Shown one piece after another: positions 6,898 through 16,287 of a stretch of DNA of 64,000 nucleotides. This DNA comes from Chlorobiota bacterium. GTDB lineage: Bacteria > Bacteroidota > Bacteroidia > Bacteroidales > Marinilabiliaceae. The number at the start of each line of letters is the position of its first letter. Position 1 is the first letter of the stretch. The translations under genes were made by a program, and so were the position numbers. The stretch lies in assembly GCA_013153405.1 (NCBI GenBank), contig JAADEM010000071.1:18327-82326 (forward strand), read 5' to 3'. Below the pieces are notes generated by a model. It searched no databases. It saw nothing but the letters and a program-made list of their open reading frames with translations, and was not told the origin of the DNA.

Positions 6898-9801
6898 AAA
6901 CAACACCTCAACAGGATGAACAGCATCTCTGTCTGTACCATGTTTTATATGATGACGGCATGAGGTTCCTGAAGCAACAATTCCAGTTTCCTCATCTGTT
7001 TTTCTTACTTCAGGGAAAAGTACAAGTTCTCCCACTTTCATCGACAAATCGTAATGTTCTTTTTCGTAACCGAAAGCGCCTGCCATACCACAACAACCGG
7101 AAGGTATTTCTTCTGCCGTATAATTTTCCGGAATCTCGAGTATATTTTTTGTATATGATGTTTCTGATAAAGATTTCTGATAGCAATGCCCGTGAAATTT
7201 CACCCTTTTATTCTCATGCGTAAACAAAGAGTTGTCGATGTTACCATTTTCATTCTCTATATTTAAAAACTCCTCAATAGTATATGTATTACGGGCAATC
7301 AAATCTGCAGCTTCTTTCAGTAGTGAGTCTGCCAGGTCAGGATATTCATCTCTAAAAGTAAGAATCGCGGAAGGTTCTATTCCGATAAGCGGAGTATCAT
7401 CATTTATAACATCTTTAAGTAAAAAAATATTTTCATTTATTATTTTCTTAGCCTTTTTCACCAATCCTTTCGACAAATAAATTCTGCCACTCTGTTTCAG
7501 TTTCGGCACAATGACATTATACCCCAGTTTTTCGAGCAATAGTAGCGTTTTTATTCCTAAATGAGAATCATTATATTCTGTAAATTCATCAGCAAAAAGA
7601 TAAACAGTCCTTCCGTTTTCAACATGCTTTTTATGTTTTTTATACCAATGGGTAAAAGTTGTTTTACCAAGCAAAGGCAACTCTCTTTGCGGGGCAAACC
7701 CAATAATGGATGCAAGAAGCTTTCGCAGCAATTTATTCCTGAATACGGCATTTGCTAACCGGGGAGCCATCATTGCTGTTCTGTTCAGCATTGGCAAAGC
7801 ACCAATAACTTTCGATCTGAACGGAACACCAAACTTCGAATGGTAAAGATTCAGAAACTCGGCTTTCAGCTTGGTCATATCCACACTTGACGGACATTCC
7901 GACTTACATGCTTTACACGACAGGCACAAATCCAACACCTCTTTAACCTCATCAAATCCCAGTTTATCTGCAGTAATTGAACCGTTAAAAAATTCCCTCA
8001 ACATATTTGCCCGTGCTCTGGTAGTGTTTTTTTCATCTCGTGTGCCCATATAACTCGGACACATTGTTCCGCCTATCAGGTGACTCTTACGGCAATCACC
8101 CGAACCATTACACCTCTCTGCAGCCCTGACCACACCGAGGGTCTCTGACCAGTCATAAACAGGAGTTTTTATTACTTCCGACATACTTTCTTTATACCTC
8201 AAGGATGTATTCATCGAAGGAGTATCGGTAATCTTACCAGGATTAAAGATATTGTGAGGATCGAAGACCTTTTTTATTTCCTTAAATAAAGAATAGTTAT
8301 GTTCTCCAACCAAAAACGGAATAAATTCTCCTCGCAGACGACCATCGCCATGCTCACCGCTAAAAGAGCCTTTATATTTTTTCACTATTGCAGCTGTATC
8401 TTCTGCAATATCATGAAACATCTTTACATCCTCAGGTATTTTCATATTAAGAACCGGACGTAAATGCAGTTCCCCGCTTCCTATATGAGCATAGTAAACA
8501 CACTCTTTTCCATATTTATCCAGCATTACTTTTACATCAGCCATATAATCAGGAACATCTTCCGGCCGCACGGCAGTATCTTCAATCACAGGAACGGGTA
8601 AATCATCTCCAGGCATATTCGATAACACCCCTAATCCGGCTTTTCTTAAAGCCCACACTTTGCCAATATCCTTTCCGAACAAAACAGGATAAGCATATCC
8701 ATACCCTTCAGCCCGCATTGCACTTTCCATTTGTGCAGCTCTATGCTCAATTTCCTCCTTCGAGTCACTAAATAACTCCACTAACAATAATGCTGCAGGG
8801 TCGCCTTGAACAAAGAACCTGTTTTTACGCTGAGTTATATTATCCTTTGTCAGATCCATTATGGTTTTATCCATAAGTTCAACTGCCGCCGGATTAAATT
8901 TCAAAGCTATCAGGTTTGCTTTAAAAGCATCTTCAAGAGAATTCAGGTGAACACAAACAAGTCCTTTTTCTTTCGGAGGAAGCGGCACAAGGTTGAGTTT
9001 TATTTCAGTTGAAAAAAACAGAGTTCCCTCTGAGCCGGCCAGAAGTTTACACATATTAAACGAAGAACCATTACCGCAAAACGGGTCAGAATCCATTAAA
9101 AGGTCAAGGGCATATCCCGTATTCCGACGATGAATATTTTTATGTGGAAACTCTTTTTCAATCTCCTTTCTGTTTTTTTCAGACGATAATATTTCATTTA
9201 TCTTTCTGTAAATATCTCCTTCAAGCGAATTCTCTTTACACTTATCTTTAAACTCAGCTGATGTCAGATTATTAAAAACAACCTCATCACCATTACTCAA
9301 AAAACCTTTCACCTCAAGGGTATGATCTCGGGTACTGCCATATACTATTGAATGAGTTCCACAAGAGTTGTTTCCTACCATACCGCCAATATTACACCTG
9401 TTCGATGTTGAAGTTTCCGGACCAAAAAACAATCCGTACGGTTTAAGAAAACCGTTAAGTTCATCAAGCACCACACCCGGCTGCACCTTCACCCATTTTT
9501 CACTCTCATTAACCTCAATAACAGAGTTCATATGCCTGCTTACATCAACCACCAAACCGTTGCCTACAACCTGACCTGCCAGTGATGTTCCGGCTGCACG
9601 CGGGATAATCGGTATCTTATTCTGATTACAAAACAGAATTATTTTCCTCACATCTTCTTTGTCACGGGGATAAACAACACCTAAAGGACGCTCTGAATAA
9701 GCAGAAGCATCGGTAGAATATACGGTACGATAAATATTATCGGTATGAATCCCGCCTTTAATTTCTGCCTTTAGTTTTTCTATAATATCGGATTGTAACA
9801 T
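6883..9801 (-). CDS. FAD-linked oxidase fused to Fe-S/CCG domains (D-2-hydroxyacid dehydrogenase type)
   Basis: A 972-residue fusion of a GlcD-like flavoprotein and a GlcF-like iron-sulfur protein, the layout of D-lactate or D-2-hydroxyglutarate dehydrogenases such as YdiJ. In order: FAD-binding domain (about 35-185, with PRAAGTSLAGQ and GNNSCGTHSIVYG), FAD-oxidase C-terminal domain (about 280-525, ending SGEHGDGR at 481-488), ferredoxin-like domain with Cys564, Cys570, Cys581 and a CxxCxxCxxxC cluster at 626-636, then a CCG domain (GCCGMAGAFGYE). It probably oxidises a D-2-hydroxyacid and passes electrons to a quinone or ferredoxin; the substrate cannot be read from sequence. TATTTTTG at 9823-9830 may be its -7 box. 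Confidence 0.88.
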   Translation of the reverse strand: MLQSDIIEKLKAEIKGGIHTDNIYRTVYSTDASAYSERPLGVVYPRDKEDVRKIILFCNQNKIPIIPRAAGTSLAGQVVGNGLVVDVSRHMNSVIEVNESEKWVKVQPGVVLDELNGFLKPYGLFFGPETSTSNRCNIGGMVGNNSCGTHSIVYGSTRDHTLEVKGFLSNGDEVVFNNLTSAEFKDKCKENSLEGDIYRKINEILSSEKNRKEIEKEFPHKNIHRRNTGYALDLLMDSDPFCGNGSSFNMCKLLAGSEGTLFFSTEIKLNLVPLPPKEKGLVCVHLNSLEDAFKANLIALKFNPAAVELMDKTIMDLTKDNITQRKNRFFVQGDPAALLLVELFSDSKEEIEHRAAQMESAMRAEGYGYAYPVLFGKDIGKVWALRKAGLGVLSNMPGDDLPVPVIEDTAVRPEDVPDYMADVKVMLDKYGKECVYYAHIGSGELHLRPVLNMKIPEDVKMFHDIAEDTAAIVKKYKGSFSGEHGDGRLRGEFIPFLVGEHNYSLFKEIKKVFDPHNIFNPGKITDTPSMNTSLRYKESMSEVIKTPVYDWSETLGVVRAAERCNGSGDCRKSHLIGGTMCPSYMGTRDEKNTTRARANMLREFFNGSITADKLGFDEVKEVLDLCLSCKACKSECPSSVDMTKLKAEFLNLYHSKFGVPFRSKVIGALPMLNRTAMMAPRLANAVFRNKLLRKLLASIIGFAPQRELPLLGKTTFTHWYKKHKKHVENGRTVYLFADEFTEYNDSHLGIKTLLLLEKLGYNVIVPKLKQSGRIYLSKGLVKKAKKIINENIFLLKDVINDDTPLIGIEPSAILTFRDEYPDLADSLLKEAADLIARNTYTIEEFLNIENENGNIDNSLFTHENKRVKFHGHCYQKSLSETSYTKNILEIPENYTAEEIPSGCCGMAGAFGYEKEHYDLSMKVGELVLFPEVRKTDEETGIVASGTSCRHHIKHGTDRDAVHPVEVLFEALL

Positions 9802-10007
9802 TACCTTAAAATTGCTTTATAACAAAAATAGGAAATATAAAGCCTAAAACCGTTACCGGAAACAAATTAAATATACGGTAATTAAACAATGGATAATACC
9901 TGTATGTCAGGTAATGTCTGAATTTAAGAAAGGAATATAAAAAAATGGAAAATAAATTAACAACAAAATGTCCCCAAAGCCAATTCTGAAAAACCGGATT
10001 TAATTAG

Positions 10008-10223
10008 TCATGCAATCTGCAGGCGGCTGCTTGCGGAGTTTATGTATTCATAAAAGATACCTGTTATCAACCCGTTATCCATGTCAGGAGTCAGAGGTAT
10101 AACAAGGTCTGCATAGGTATCTTTAAAAGTTATAAGAAGTTCATTAATTTTCGGAAAATTAATAGACTTCACACTTTTGTGCATACGTATCTCCCCAATG
10201 GCCAATACTATATCGAGTACCAT
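10008..10223 (-). CDS. Doubtful small ORF, 71 codons
   Basis: I do not recognise this protein. The frame encodes 71 residues without a signal peptide, membrane segment or known motif, and its composition looks protein-like (mixed hydrophobic and charged residues, FPKINELLITFKDTYADL). A TATTTTTG box ends two bases before the ATG, which would put the transcription start inside the frame; an internal Met at codon 14 is then the earliest usable start. It may be a remnant or a chance frame. Confidence 0.25.
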   Translation of the reverse strand: MVLDIVLAIGEIRMHKSVKSINFPKINELLITFKDTYADLVIPLTPDMDNGLITGIFYEYINSASSRLQIA

Positions 10224-10526
10224 AACAAAAATAGTTTGTTGTTAATAAAATCCAGGAAGGCCCCGGTTGTTTTCCAATAGTAAAAGTATATTTCATCAAT
10301 TTGCTGACCAAATGTTCTGAACAGTATTACATAAGTTCATATTTCACCCTTGTGAATGAACAAAAATCATGGATGAAAAAAAATCTCAGGACATAAAAAA
10401 CAGACACACTCTCGCTTAAACCGAAGAGGTTAGACAGACTTCCGGACATAACCGTAAAATACAGAACCAACAAAACAGTTCATCTGCGTTTCCGTATTTA
10501 TATAGAATTAATTTATTGTTTTTGGT

Positions 10527-10534
10527 TAATTTAG
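10527..10534 (+). promoter_or_regulatory. Candidate -7 box of fkp
   Basis: TAATTTAG is a 7-of-8 match to TAnnTTTG, 20 bp before the fkp start codon. No clear -33 box is present at the expected 19-21 bp spacing. Confidence 0.3.
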
Positions 10535-10554
10535 CGACGTAAAAATAAATTACT

Positions 10555-13407
10555 ATGCAATATTTATTATCACTTCCGGAGAACCTGGTCAGCAGCTTTC
10601 ATAAAATCACGGAAAAAGAAGAATCAGACTGGTTCGTGGCATCAGATCCTCCGGGCACAAAAATCGGTTCAGGTGGAGGAACAGCCTTTCTGATTGCAGA
10701 AAATCTAAAACTTGACAACGCCAATGACCTCGACACATTCCTGAGCAAGGATAAAAAAATAATAATTCATGCCGGAGGACAAAGCAGACGTTTGCCTGCT
10801 TATGCCCCATCGGGTAAAATTTTAACCCCTATACCTGTTTTCCGTTGGAGCAGAGGACAGAAAATTGATCAGACTCTTCTTGATCTGCAGATTCCCCTTT
10901 ATGAGAAAATAATGGAAAAATCGGCCAACAACACTCTGATAGCAAGCGGAGATGTATTTATTTACACTCCTGTTTTACCATCAGAAATTCCTGAGGCCGA
11001 TGTTGTTTGTTTCGGAATATGGGTAGATCCGCACCTTGCAGCACGCCACGGTGTGTTTTTCACTCCCCGGAGCAATCCTAACCGTCTTGACTTCATGCTT
11101 CAGAAACCCTCACATTCCAAAATTGAAGAACTTGCTGCCAGCCATCTTTTTATGATGGATATCGGAATATGGCTGTTAAGCGACAAAGCGGTAAAGCTAC
11201 TGATGCAGAAAAGCGGTTGGACCGGTAAGGATTTCAAAAACTCAACTCCCGGTTTTTATGACCTGTACAGCTCTTTCGGCACATCACTGGGTGACAACCC
11301 TGCAGAAAACGACAATGATATATCTTCACTTTCCGTGGCTGTGGTACCTCTTGATAAAGGAGAATTTTATCACTACGGGACGAGCAAAGAATTAATATCA
11401 TCAACGGAAAAGATACAAAACCGTGTACTGGATCAAAGAAACATCTGGCACCACAGAGTAAAACCGCACCCTTCGATATTTGTGCAAAATGCAAAGACCT
11501 CAATAAAATGGAATAATACTCATCACAACATATGGATTGAAAACAGCAACATAAATAAAAACTGGACACTGACCAACAATCATATCATTACCGGCATACC
11601 GGAAAACGACTGGAACATCAAACTTAAACCGGAGATGTGTATCGATATTGTTCCGGTCGAGAATAAGCTATGCATTCGCCCTTACGGAATCAACGACCGC
11701 TTTTCCGGTTCACTGACAGATAAAAACACAGTATGGATGGGCAATCCTTTTTCAGAATGGTTAAATAACCGCAACCTTACTTACGATAACAGTTCGCTAA
11801 ATAAAGATACAGACATTCAGAAAGCCAGAATCTTTCCATTAGTTGACATCTCGGCTGATATTTCCGGACTGATAAACTGGATGATGTATGGAAACGATGA
11901 CAACGGACAATATTCCGGTCTTTGGAATAAGACAACAAAACTTTCCGCCGAAGAAATTTCAGCAAAAGCTGACCTGGAACAATTGGTAAAAGAAAGAAAA
12001 AAACTTCTGTACCAGGACTTGAAAATCCTATCGGTAAATTACAAAAAGAGCGTTTTCTATCAGATAGATTTAAAACATGCAGCAAAAGAGTTTGTAAAAG
12101 GGAAAATAGAGTTACCTCCGGTTTTACCTGAAAACGAACCTGCTACTCTGAGATTCCGTGATTACATGTTCAGGTCGGAAGTAAAAAAACTAAAAAACAA
12201 CAATGGCACTATTGAAGAACAAAAAGCATTCAGTATTTTACGTGAAAGCATTGTAGATTCGATAGACCACAATGCGATTCCGGAACTTGATGTTTTTCCT
12301 GATCAGATTGTCTGGGGCCGTAGTCCTGCCCGGCTCGATATAGCCGGTGGTTGGTCTGACACACCACCTTATTGCATTCAAAGCGGAGGTACGGTTCTGA
12401 ATCTTGCAGCAGACCTTAACGGCCAGCCTCCCATGCAGGTGTTCATTAGGCTTTCTTCCGAACCAAAAATCACACTAAGATCCATCGACAACGGGGTATT
12501 CGAAGAGATTACCACATACGAAGAACTGACAAACATGAATATAGTAGGCTCTGCATTCAGCATTCCCAGAGCAGCACTTTGTCTTGCCGGTTTTCACCCT
12601 GACTTTTGCGGACTTAAATTCAACTCACTACAGGAACAACTAAGAGATTTCGGAGGAGGTTTCGAGATATCGCTTCTTGCCGCAATTCCTAAAGGTTCGG
12701 GGCTGGGCACAAGTTCAATACTTGCAGCAACAGTGCTTGGAGCTTTATCCGACTTCTGCAATCTGAGATGGTCTCATCAGGATATAAGCCACAGAACTCT
12801 GATACTTGAACAGTTACTTACTACCGGAGGAGGCTGGCAGGATCAGTACGGAGGAATATTACCAGGAATAAAACTTCTTGAATCAGAACCGGGCACACAG
12901 GAAAAAATGAATATTCGCTGGCTGCCCGACAACCTTTTCACCGACGCTGCATTCAAAGACAACTGGCTCCTGTATTATACAGGAATAACACGTGTTGCAA
13001 AAAATATTCTTGCCGACATAGTAAAAGGAATGTTCCTGAATGAAGGTTACAGGTTACGACTAATAGATGAAATAAAGCAACATGCCTATGATTCGGCCGA
13101 TTACATTCAGAAATACAACTATGAAATGACAGGTAAAATGATAGCACGCTCATGGGAATTAAACAAACGGTTGGACCCCGGCACAAACACTCCCGATGTT
13201 CAAAAAATAATTGACAAAATAAGCGATTATACCAACGGACTTAAACTTCTCGGCGCCGGCGGAGGCGGATATATGCTGATTAATGCAAAAGACACCGATG
13301 CTGTCAGCAGAATTACAAGCATACTAACAGCTGAACCTCCTAACAACAAAGCCAGATTTGTAAAAGTAAGCCTTAGCAGAACAGGTTTTCAGGTATCAAG
13401 ATCTTAA
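10555..13407 (+). CDS. fkp: Bifunctional L-fucokinase / L-fucose-1-phosphate guanylyltransferase
   Basis: Converts free L-fucose to L-fucose-1-phosphate and then to GDP-L-fucose in the cytoplasm, the salvage route by which Bacteroides fucosylates capsules and glycoproteins. At 950 residues it equals the known Fkp length. The N-terminal half is the guanylyltransferase (IIIHAGGQSRRLPAYAPSGK around residues 65-85). The C-terminal half is a GHMP sugar kinase with substrate motif GRSPARLDIAGGWSDTPPY, ATP loop PKGSGLGTSS and C-terminal GAGGGGYML. It is a single-gene unit, followed by a strong bidirectional terminator. A GH29 fucosidase locus 40 kb downstream could supply its substrate. Confidence 0.95.
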   Translation: MQYLLSLPENLVSSFHKITEKEESDWFVASDPPGTKIGSGGGTAFLIAENLKLDNANDLDTFLSKDKKIIIHAGGQSRRLPAYAPSGKILTPIPVFRWSRGQKIDQTLLDLQIPLYEKIMEKSANNTLIASGDVFIYTPVLPSEIPEADVVCFGIWVDPHLAARHGVFFTPRSNPNRLDFMLQKPSHSKIEELAASHLFMMDIGIWLLSDKAVKLLMQKSGWTGKDFKNSTPGFYDLYSSFGTSLGDNPAENDNDISSLSVAVVPLDKGEFYHYGTSKELISSTEKIQNRVLDQRNIWHHRVKPHPSIFVQNAKTSIKWNNTHHNIWIENSNINKNWTLTNNHIITGIPENDWNIKLKPEMCIDIVPVENKLCIRPYGINDRFSGSLTDKNTVWMGNPFSEWLNNRNLTYDNSSLNKDTDIQKARIFPLVDISADISGLINWMMYGNDDNGQYSGLWNKTTKLSAEEISAKADLEQLVKERKKLLYQDLKILSVNYKKSVFYQIDLKHAAKEFVKGKIELPPVLPENEPATLRFRDYMFRSEVKKLKNNNGTIEEQKAFSILRESIVDSIDHNAIPELDVFPDQIVWGRSPARLDIAGGWSDTPPYCIQSGGTVLNLAADLNGQPPMQVFIRLSSEPKITLRSIDNGVFEEITTYEELTNMNIVGSAFSIPRAALCLAGFHPDFCGLKFNSLQEQLRDFGGGFEISLLAAIPKGSGLGTSSILAATVLGALSDFCNLRWSHQDISHRTLILEQLLTTGGGWQDQYGGILPGIKLLESEPGTQEKMNIRWLPDNLFTDAAFKDNWLLYYTGITRVAKNILADIVKGMFLNEGYRLRLIDEIKQHAYDSADYIQKYNYEMTGKMIARSWELNKRLDPGTNTPDVQKIIDKISDYTNGLKLLGAGGGGYMLINAKDTDAVSRITSILTAEPPNNKARFVKVSLSRTGFQVSRS

Positions 13408-13411
13408 ACGG

Positions 13412-13480
13412 AAAAGAGGCTGTATAAAAAGTATTAATTCACCATAACCGGCACCATAACTTTTTGTACAGCCTCCTCTT
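13412..13480. terminator. Bidirectional hairpin between fkp and the M23 peptidase gene
   Basis: Arms GAGGCTGTATAAAAAGT (13416-13432) and its complement (13459-13475) pair over 17 bp with one mismatch, flanked by A and T runs on the two sides. It lies between converging genes and can stop both. The arm shares the AGGCTGT..AAAAAG core of the hairpin family also seen at 22671, 28107 and 63905. Confidence 0.75.
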
Positions 13481-13499
13481 TCCTGTATGTTTTATCTCT

Positions 13500-14468
13500 T
13501 TATTCCATAGTTCTCTGATAACTTTGAGCTCTTGCAACTACCTGCTCATATTCTTCTGCAGTAAGATCCTTGAAGAAATAACTGACCGGATCAACCTCTC
13601 TGTTTCTGACATGAACTTCATAATGAAGATGAGGTCCCAATGACAAACCGGTGTTTCCGGTCAATCCGATTATCTCTCCTCTCACAACTTTTTGTCCTCG
13701 CTTAACCTTTATTTTACTCAGATGAGCATAAAGAGTTACAATTCCGTAACCATGATCAATTTCAATAACTTTACCAAAGCTGTCAGAACGTCTGACCGAT
13801 CTTACAACACCATCGGCTGATGCAAAAACTGACGTTCCGGTAGGAGCAATAAAGTCAATTCCCTCATGCATTCTGTATCTGTGAAGTATAGGATGATATC
13901 TCATTCCGAATCCGGAACCTATTCGCTTCAGGTCCCAATTAGCTATTGGAATGATGGCAGGCAGGTGTTGCAGACGATGCACATTCATTTTTGCTTCTTC
14001 CATCAAATTATGATAGGAGCTTTTCTGCACCTCCATTTTTGCCATAAGTTTATCTATACTCTTAAATGATTCTATAACATTCTCCAGTCCGCCTTCTTTT
14101 TCCAGAGTTTCATATTTATTGATACCACCGGTACCTGCCATTCTTACCTCTTTAGGAAGAGGTTTTGCTCCTAGCACGGTTCTGTATACACTATCGTCAT
14201 AGGCAATAAGTGTATTTAGGGTTTTGCCTGCCTCCTCAATTCTTTCATTAAGTATTTTCTGGTTCTCTTCAAGAACTTTTATTTTTTTTGCCTGAAGTTT
14301 CTCTTTTGGAGTATAGTATTCCACAGCGATAAATACATATGCTGCAATCCCCATTACCATACCTGTAAACACATAAGGAAGTATCTTTTTGATTCTGTCC
14401 TTTAATGTAACTTCTATTTGTATATATGTTAACGATTCGGGATCGTAAATATATTTCGTCCTTGCCAT
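13500..14468 (-). CDS. Membrane-anchored M23 family metallopeptidase
   Basis: A peptidoglycan endopeptidase of the LytM/M23 type acting in the periplasm. The 322-residue protein has a cytoplasmic N-terminus, one transmembrane helix (about 31-49), a coiled-coil region (about 55-160) and a C-terminal LytM domain. Zinc ligands and catalytic residues are intact: His201 and Asp205 (RMHEGIDF), His280 and His282 (GPHLHYEVH). Because the motif is complete it is likely an active enzyme rather than an EnvC-like activator. The gene lies 183 bp downstream of queG and converges on fkp. Confidence 0.9.
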   Translation of the reverse strand: MARTKYIYDPESLTYIQIEVTLKDRIKKILPYVFTGMVMGIAAYVFIAVEYYTPKEKLQAKKIKVLEENQKILNERIEEAGKTLNTLIAYDDSVYRTVLGAKPLPKEVRMAGTGGINKYETLEKEGGLENVIESFKSIDKLMAKMEVQKSSYHNLMEEAKMNVHRLQHLPAIIPIANWDLKRIGSGFGMRYHPILHRYRMHEGIDFIAPTGTSVFASADGVVRSVRRSDSFGKVIEIDHGYGIVTLYAHLSKIKVKRGQKVVRGEIIGLTGNTGLSLGPHLHYEVHVRNREVDPVSYFFKDLTAEEYEQVVARAQSYQRTME

Positions 14469-14651
14469 AATCTGATTACAAATTATAATTATGCACTTGC
14501 GGATTTATTAATACGAGAGGCTTATGAAAAAGTTTCAGAAACACCTAAAATAAAAGGATACAGCCACTTTGAACCCCTCTGACCATACTTTTTCACAAAT
14601 CCCCACAGTGCTAATCTACAATAACTTATAATTTTAACACAGAATAAAACC

Positions 14652-15590
14652 TTAATTTTTTTTAAGAAATAAAATATTTCTCCTGAATCCATTGTACCCC
14701 GTACGTTTAAGGGGGGATTCATGAAACATTTCATTAAAATCTGACTCTCTCATTTCCATCATTTGTTCCGAAGTAAGATTTAAAAATCGTTCCGAAGGTT
14801 TAAAATCAGGTTCCGTTGTAGAAGTAAGCTTACTATTCCACGGACATACATCCTGACATATATCGCAACCGAAAACACGGTTTCTGAATTTACCATTAAA
14901 CTCTTCTGGAATATTGCCTTTATGCTCAATTGTGAGATACGATATACACCTTCCGCCATCAATTACTCCAGGTTTTACAATTGCCCCGGTAGGACAAGCA
15001 TCAATACACCGGGTACAATTTCCGCATGCATTTTTAATTTCCGGCGGCTCATCATCAATTTCAACATTAAGCATTAACTCACCAATAAAAACAAACGACC
15101 CCCACTTTTTACTTATCAGGTTTCCGTTTTTACCAATCCAGCCAAGCCCTGCTCTGACTGCCCACACACGATCAAGAACAGGAGCAGAATCGGTAAACCA
15201 ACGACCTTCCAGTTCAGGATAAATATTTTTTTTAATAAATCCGAAAAGCTCTTTCAATTTTTCTCTTACCGTAAAATGGTAGTCACGCCCGTAAGCATAT
15301 TTTGAAATTACCGGTGTATCTTTATGTCTCTGTATTTCTTCCGGATAATAATTCAAAAGAACGGAAACAACCGTTTTGGTTCCGGGAACGAGTTTTCCAG
15401 GATCCACACGTTTTTCCTGATAGTTCTCCATGTATGCCATTCCTGCATTATAACCGTTTGCAAGCCAACCTCTCAGATGTTGTTCTTCCTTCTGCAGGTA
15501 TTCCGCTTTGGCAAAGCCTATATCGGCAAATCCGAGTTCAAGAGCTTTTTCAGTAATATTTGTAATATGTATTTGTGTTAATTTTATGAT
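14652..15590 (-). CDS. queG: Epoxyqueuosine reductase, start codon atypical
   Basis: Reduces epoxyqueuosine to queuosine in tRNA using cobalamin and two 4Fe-4S clusters. Cluster motifs CGNCTRCIDACPTGAI and CDICQDVCPWN and the family DRVWAVRAGLGWIGKNGN are present. The first ATG (15440) would remove about 50 conserved residues. The frame stays open upstream to 15605 and encodes the expected N-terminus (ALELGFADIGFAKAEYL, then WLANGYNAGMAYM). No ATG, GTG or TTG occurs in frame in that extension; only Ile codons could start it (ATC 15590, ATA 15587 or 15572, ATT 15566 or 15557). I chose 15590, giving 312 residues, the usual length. A true AUU/AUC/AUA start, a base error or a recent start-codon loss would all explain this. 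Confidence 0.8.
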   Translation of the reverse strand: MIKLTQIHITNITEKALELGFADIGFAKAEYLQKEEQHLRGWLANGYNAGMAYMENYQEKRVDPGKLVPGTKTVVSVLLNYYPEEIQRHKDTPVISKYAYGRDYHFTVREKLKELFGFIKKNIYPELEGRWFTDSAPVLDRVWAVRAGLGWIGKNGNLISKKWGSFVFIGELMLNVEIDDEPPEIKNACGNCTRCIDACPTGAIVKPGVIDGGRCISYLTIEHKGNIPEEFNGKFRNRVFGCDICQDVCPWNSKLTSTTEPDFKPSERFLNLTSEQMMEMRESDFNEMFHESPLKRTGYNGFRRNILFLKKN

Positions 15591-15605
15591 GTAACGTTTA
15601 AATTT

Positions 15606-15824
15606 TTAAGTAATACAAACTTAATAATCATTTTATAATCCCGAATTAACTGACAAATAGTTTCTTGAAAATAAAATAGCGATACTCCATCCCAAAGCCC
15701 CTGACTTTCTTCTTGTCAGGGAGGTCTGAGTTATTTCTTTTTTGATTTTTAAATCTAAAAGGATCATTATAATTGTAAAACAATTCTAAATCCCCATCGA
15801 TTAATCCGAAATATTGTTACTAAA
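15606..15824. other. Gap between sufT and queG with a hairpin and a dispersed repeat
   Basis: No gene is seen. It contains a CCCTGAC/GTCAGGG hairpin at about 15702-15721, the 40-bp repeat copy at 15764-15803, and TCCCGAATTAA near 15639, an 11-bp match to the left end of the palindromic element at 313-323. Confidence 0.6.
15764..15803 (-). repeat. 40-bp dispersed palindromic repeat, copy 2 (inverted)
   Basis: The reverse complement of this stretch matches 601-640 at 38 of 40 positions, with C/G and C/A differences. The internal palindrome is kept apart from one arm mismatch. It lies between queG and sufT. Confidence 0.8.
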
Positions 15825-15861
15825 AAAAACGCCGAAGCTGCACATGGCAACAACGACGTTT
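15825..15861 (-). terminator. Terminator of the suf operon
   Basis: On the minus strand, AAAACGTCG pairs with CGGCGTTTT around a longer loop (one internal mismatch) and is followed directly by a run of eight T, 20 nt past the stop of the last suf gene. Confidence 0.65.
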
Positions 15862-15880
15862 TATTCCGTTTTTTCATTTT

Positions 15881-16228
15881 CTACAAAAAGCCCAGCTCAA
15901 GCATTGCCTCTTCGCTCATCATATCGCGTGACCACGGCGGATCGAATGTCAGATTAACTTCAACATCCTCGACACCATCAATAGCTTTAACCTTATCATG
16001 CACCTCTTCAACAAGCGAATCGGCCACAGGACAGTTAGGCGCAGTAAGTGTCATAACTATTCGCACCTTTTTTTTCTCCTCGTCAGCATTTATCTCATAA
16101 ATCAGTCCAAGATCATAAACATTAACCGGAATCTCAGGGTCATATACCGTTTTAAGGGCTTCAATGACCTTGCTTTCCATTTGTAAAAACTCTTCAGCCA
16201 TAACACTATATTTTTCTGTTTCAAACAT
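15881..16228 (-). CDS. sufT: SufT-type MIP18/DUF59 iron-sulfur assembly protein
   Basis: A 115-residue DUF59 (MIP18/PaaD-like) protein. Family members help deliver iron-sulfur clusters to apo-proteins. Motifs are the N-terminal YDPEIPVNVYDLGLIYEI and the CPVADSL loop with its single conserved Cys, ending with the family DPPWSRDMMSEEA. It is the last gene of the suf operon, 59 bp after sufE, and this placement is the main support for the SufT assignment. Translation may begin at the given ATG or at an internal Met (codon 10 or 17), both ahead of the domain. Confidence 0.85.
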   Translation of the reverse strand: MFETEKYSVMAEEFLQMESKVIEALKTVYDPEIPVNVYDLGLIYEINADEEKKKVRIVMTLTAPNCPVADSLVEEVHDKVKAIDGVEDVEVNLTFDPPWSRDMMSEEAMLELGFL

Positions 16229-16287
16229 TTAAAATTTAAATAAGCTAATGCATCCGCTGTAAAACAAATCAGTGACACATCAGTTTT

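Larger units (their letters stand above)
9802..10554. other. Long intergenic stretch between the oxidoreductase gene and fkp
   Basis: Apart from the doubtful 71-codon frame at 10008-10223 and the fkp promoter region, this 750-bp gap contains no recognisable gene, RNA or repeat. It is AT-rich with scattered short open frames. CAAAAATA at 9823-9830 and again at 10226-10233 reads as TATTTTTG on the minus strand, a possible -7 promoter box in each case. Confidence 0.5.

Noticed and set aside
15702..15721. CCCTGAC/GTCAGGG hairpin as a CRISPR repeat or riboswitch
   Set aside because: Only one copy, no spacers, no conserved aptamer pattern; a plain short hairpin.
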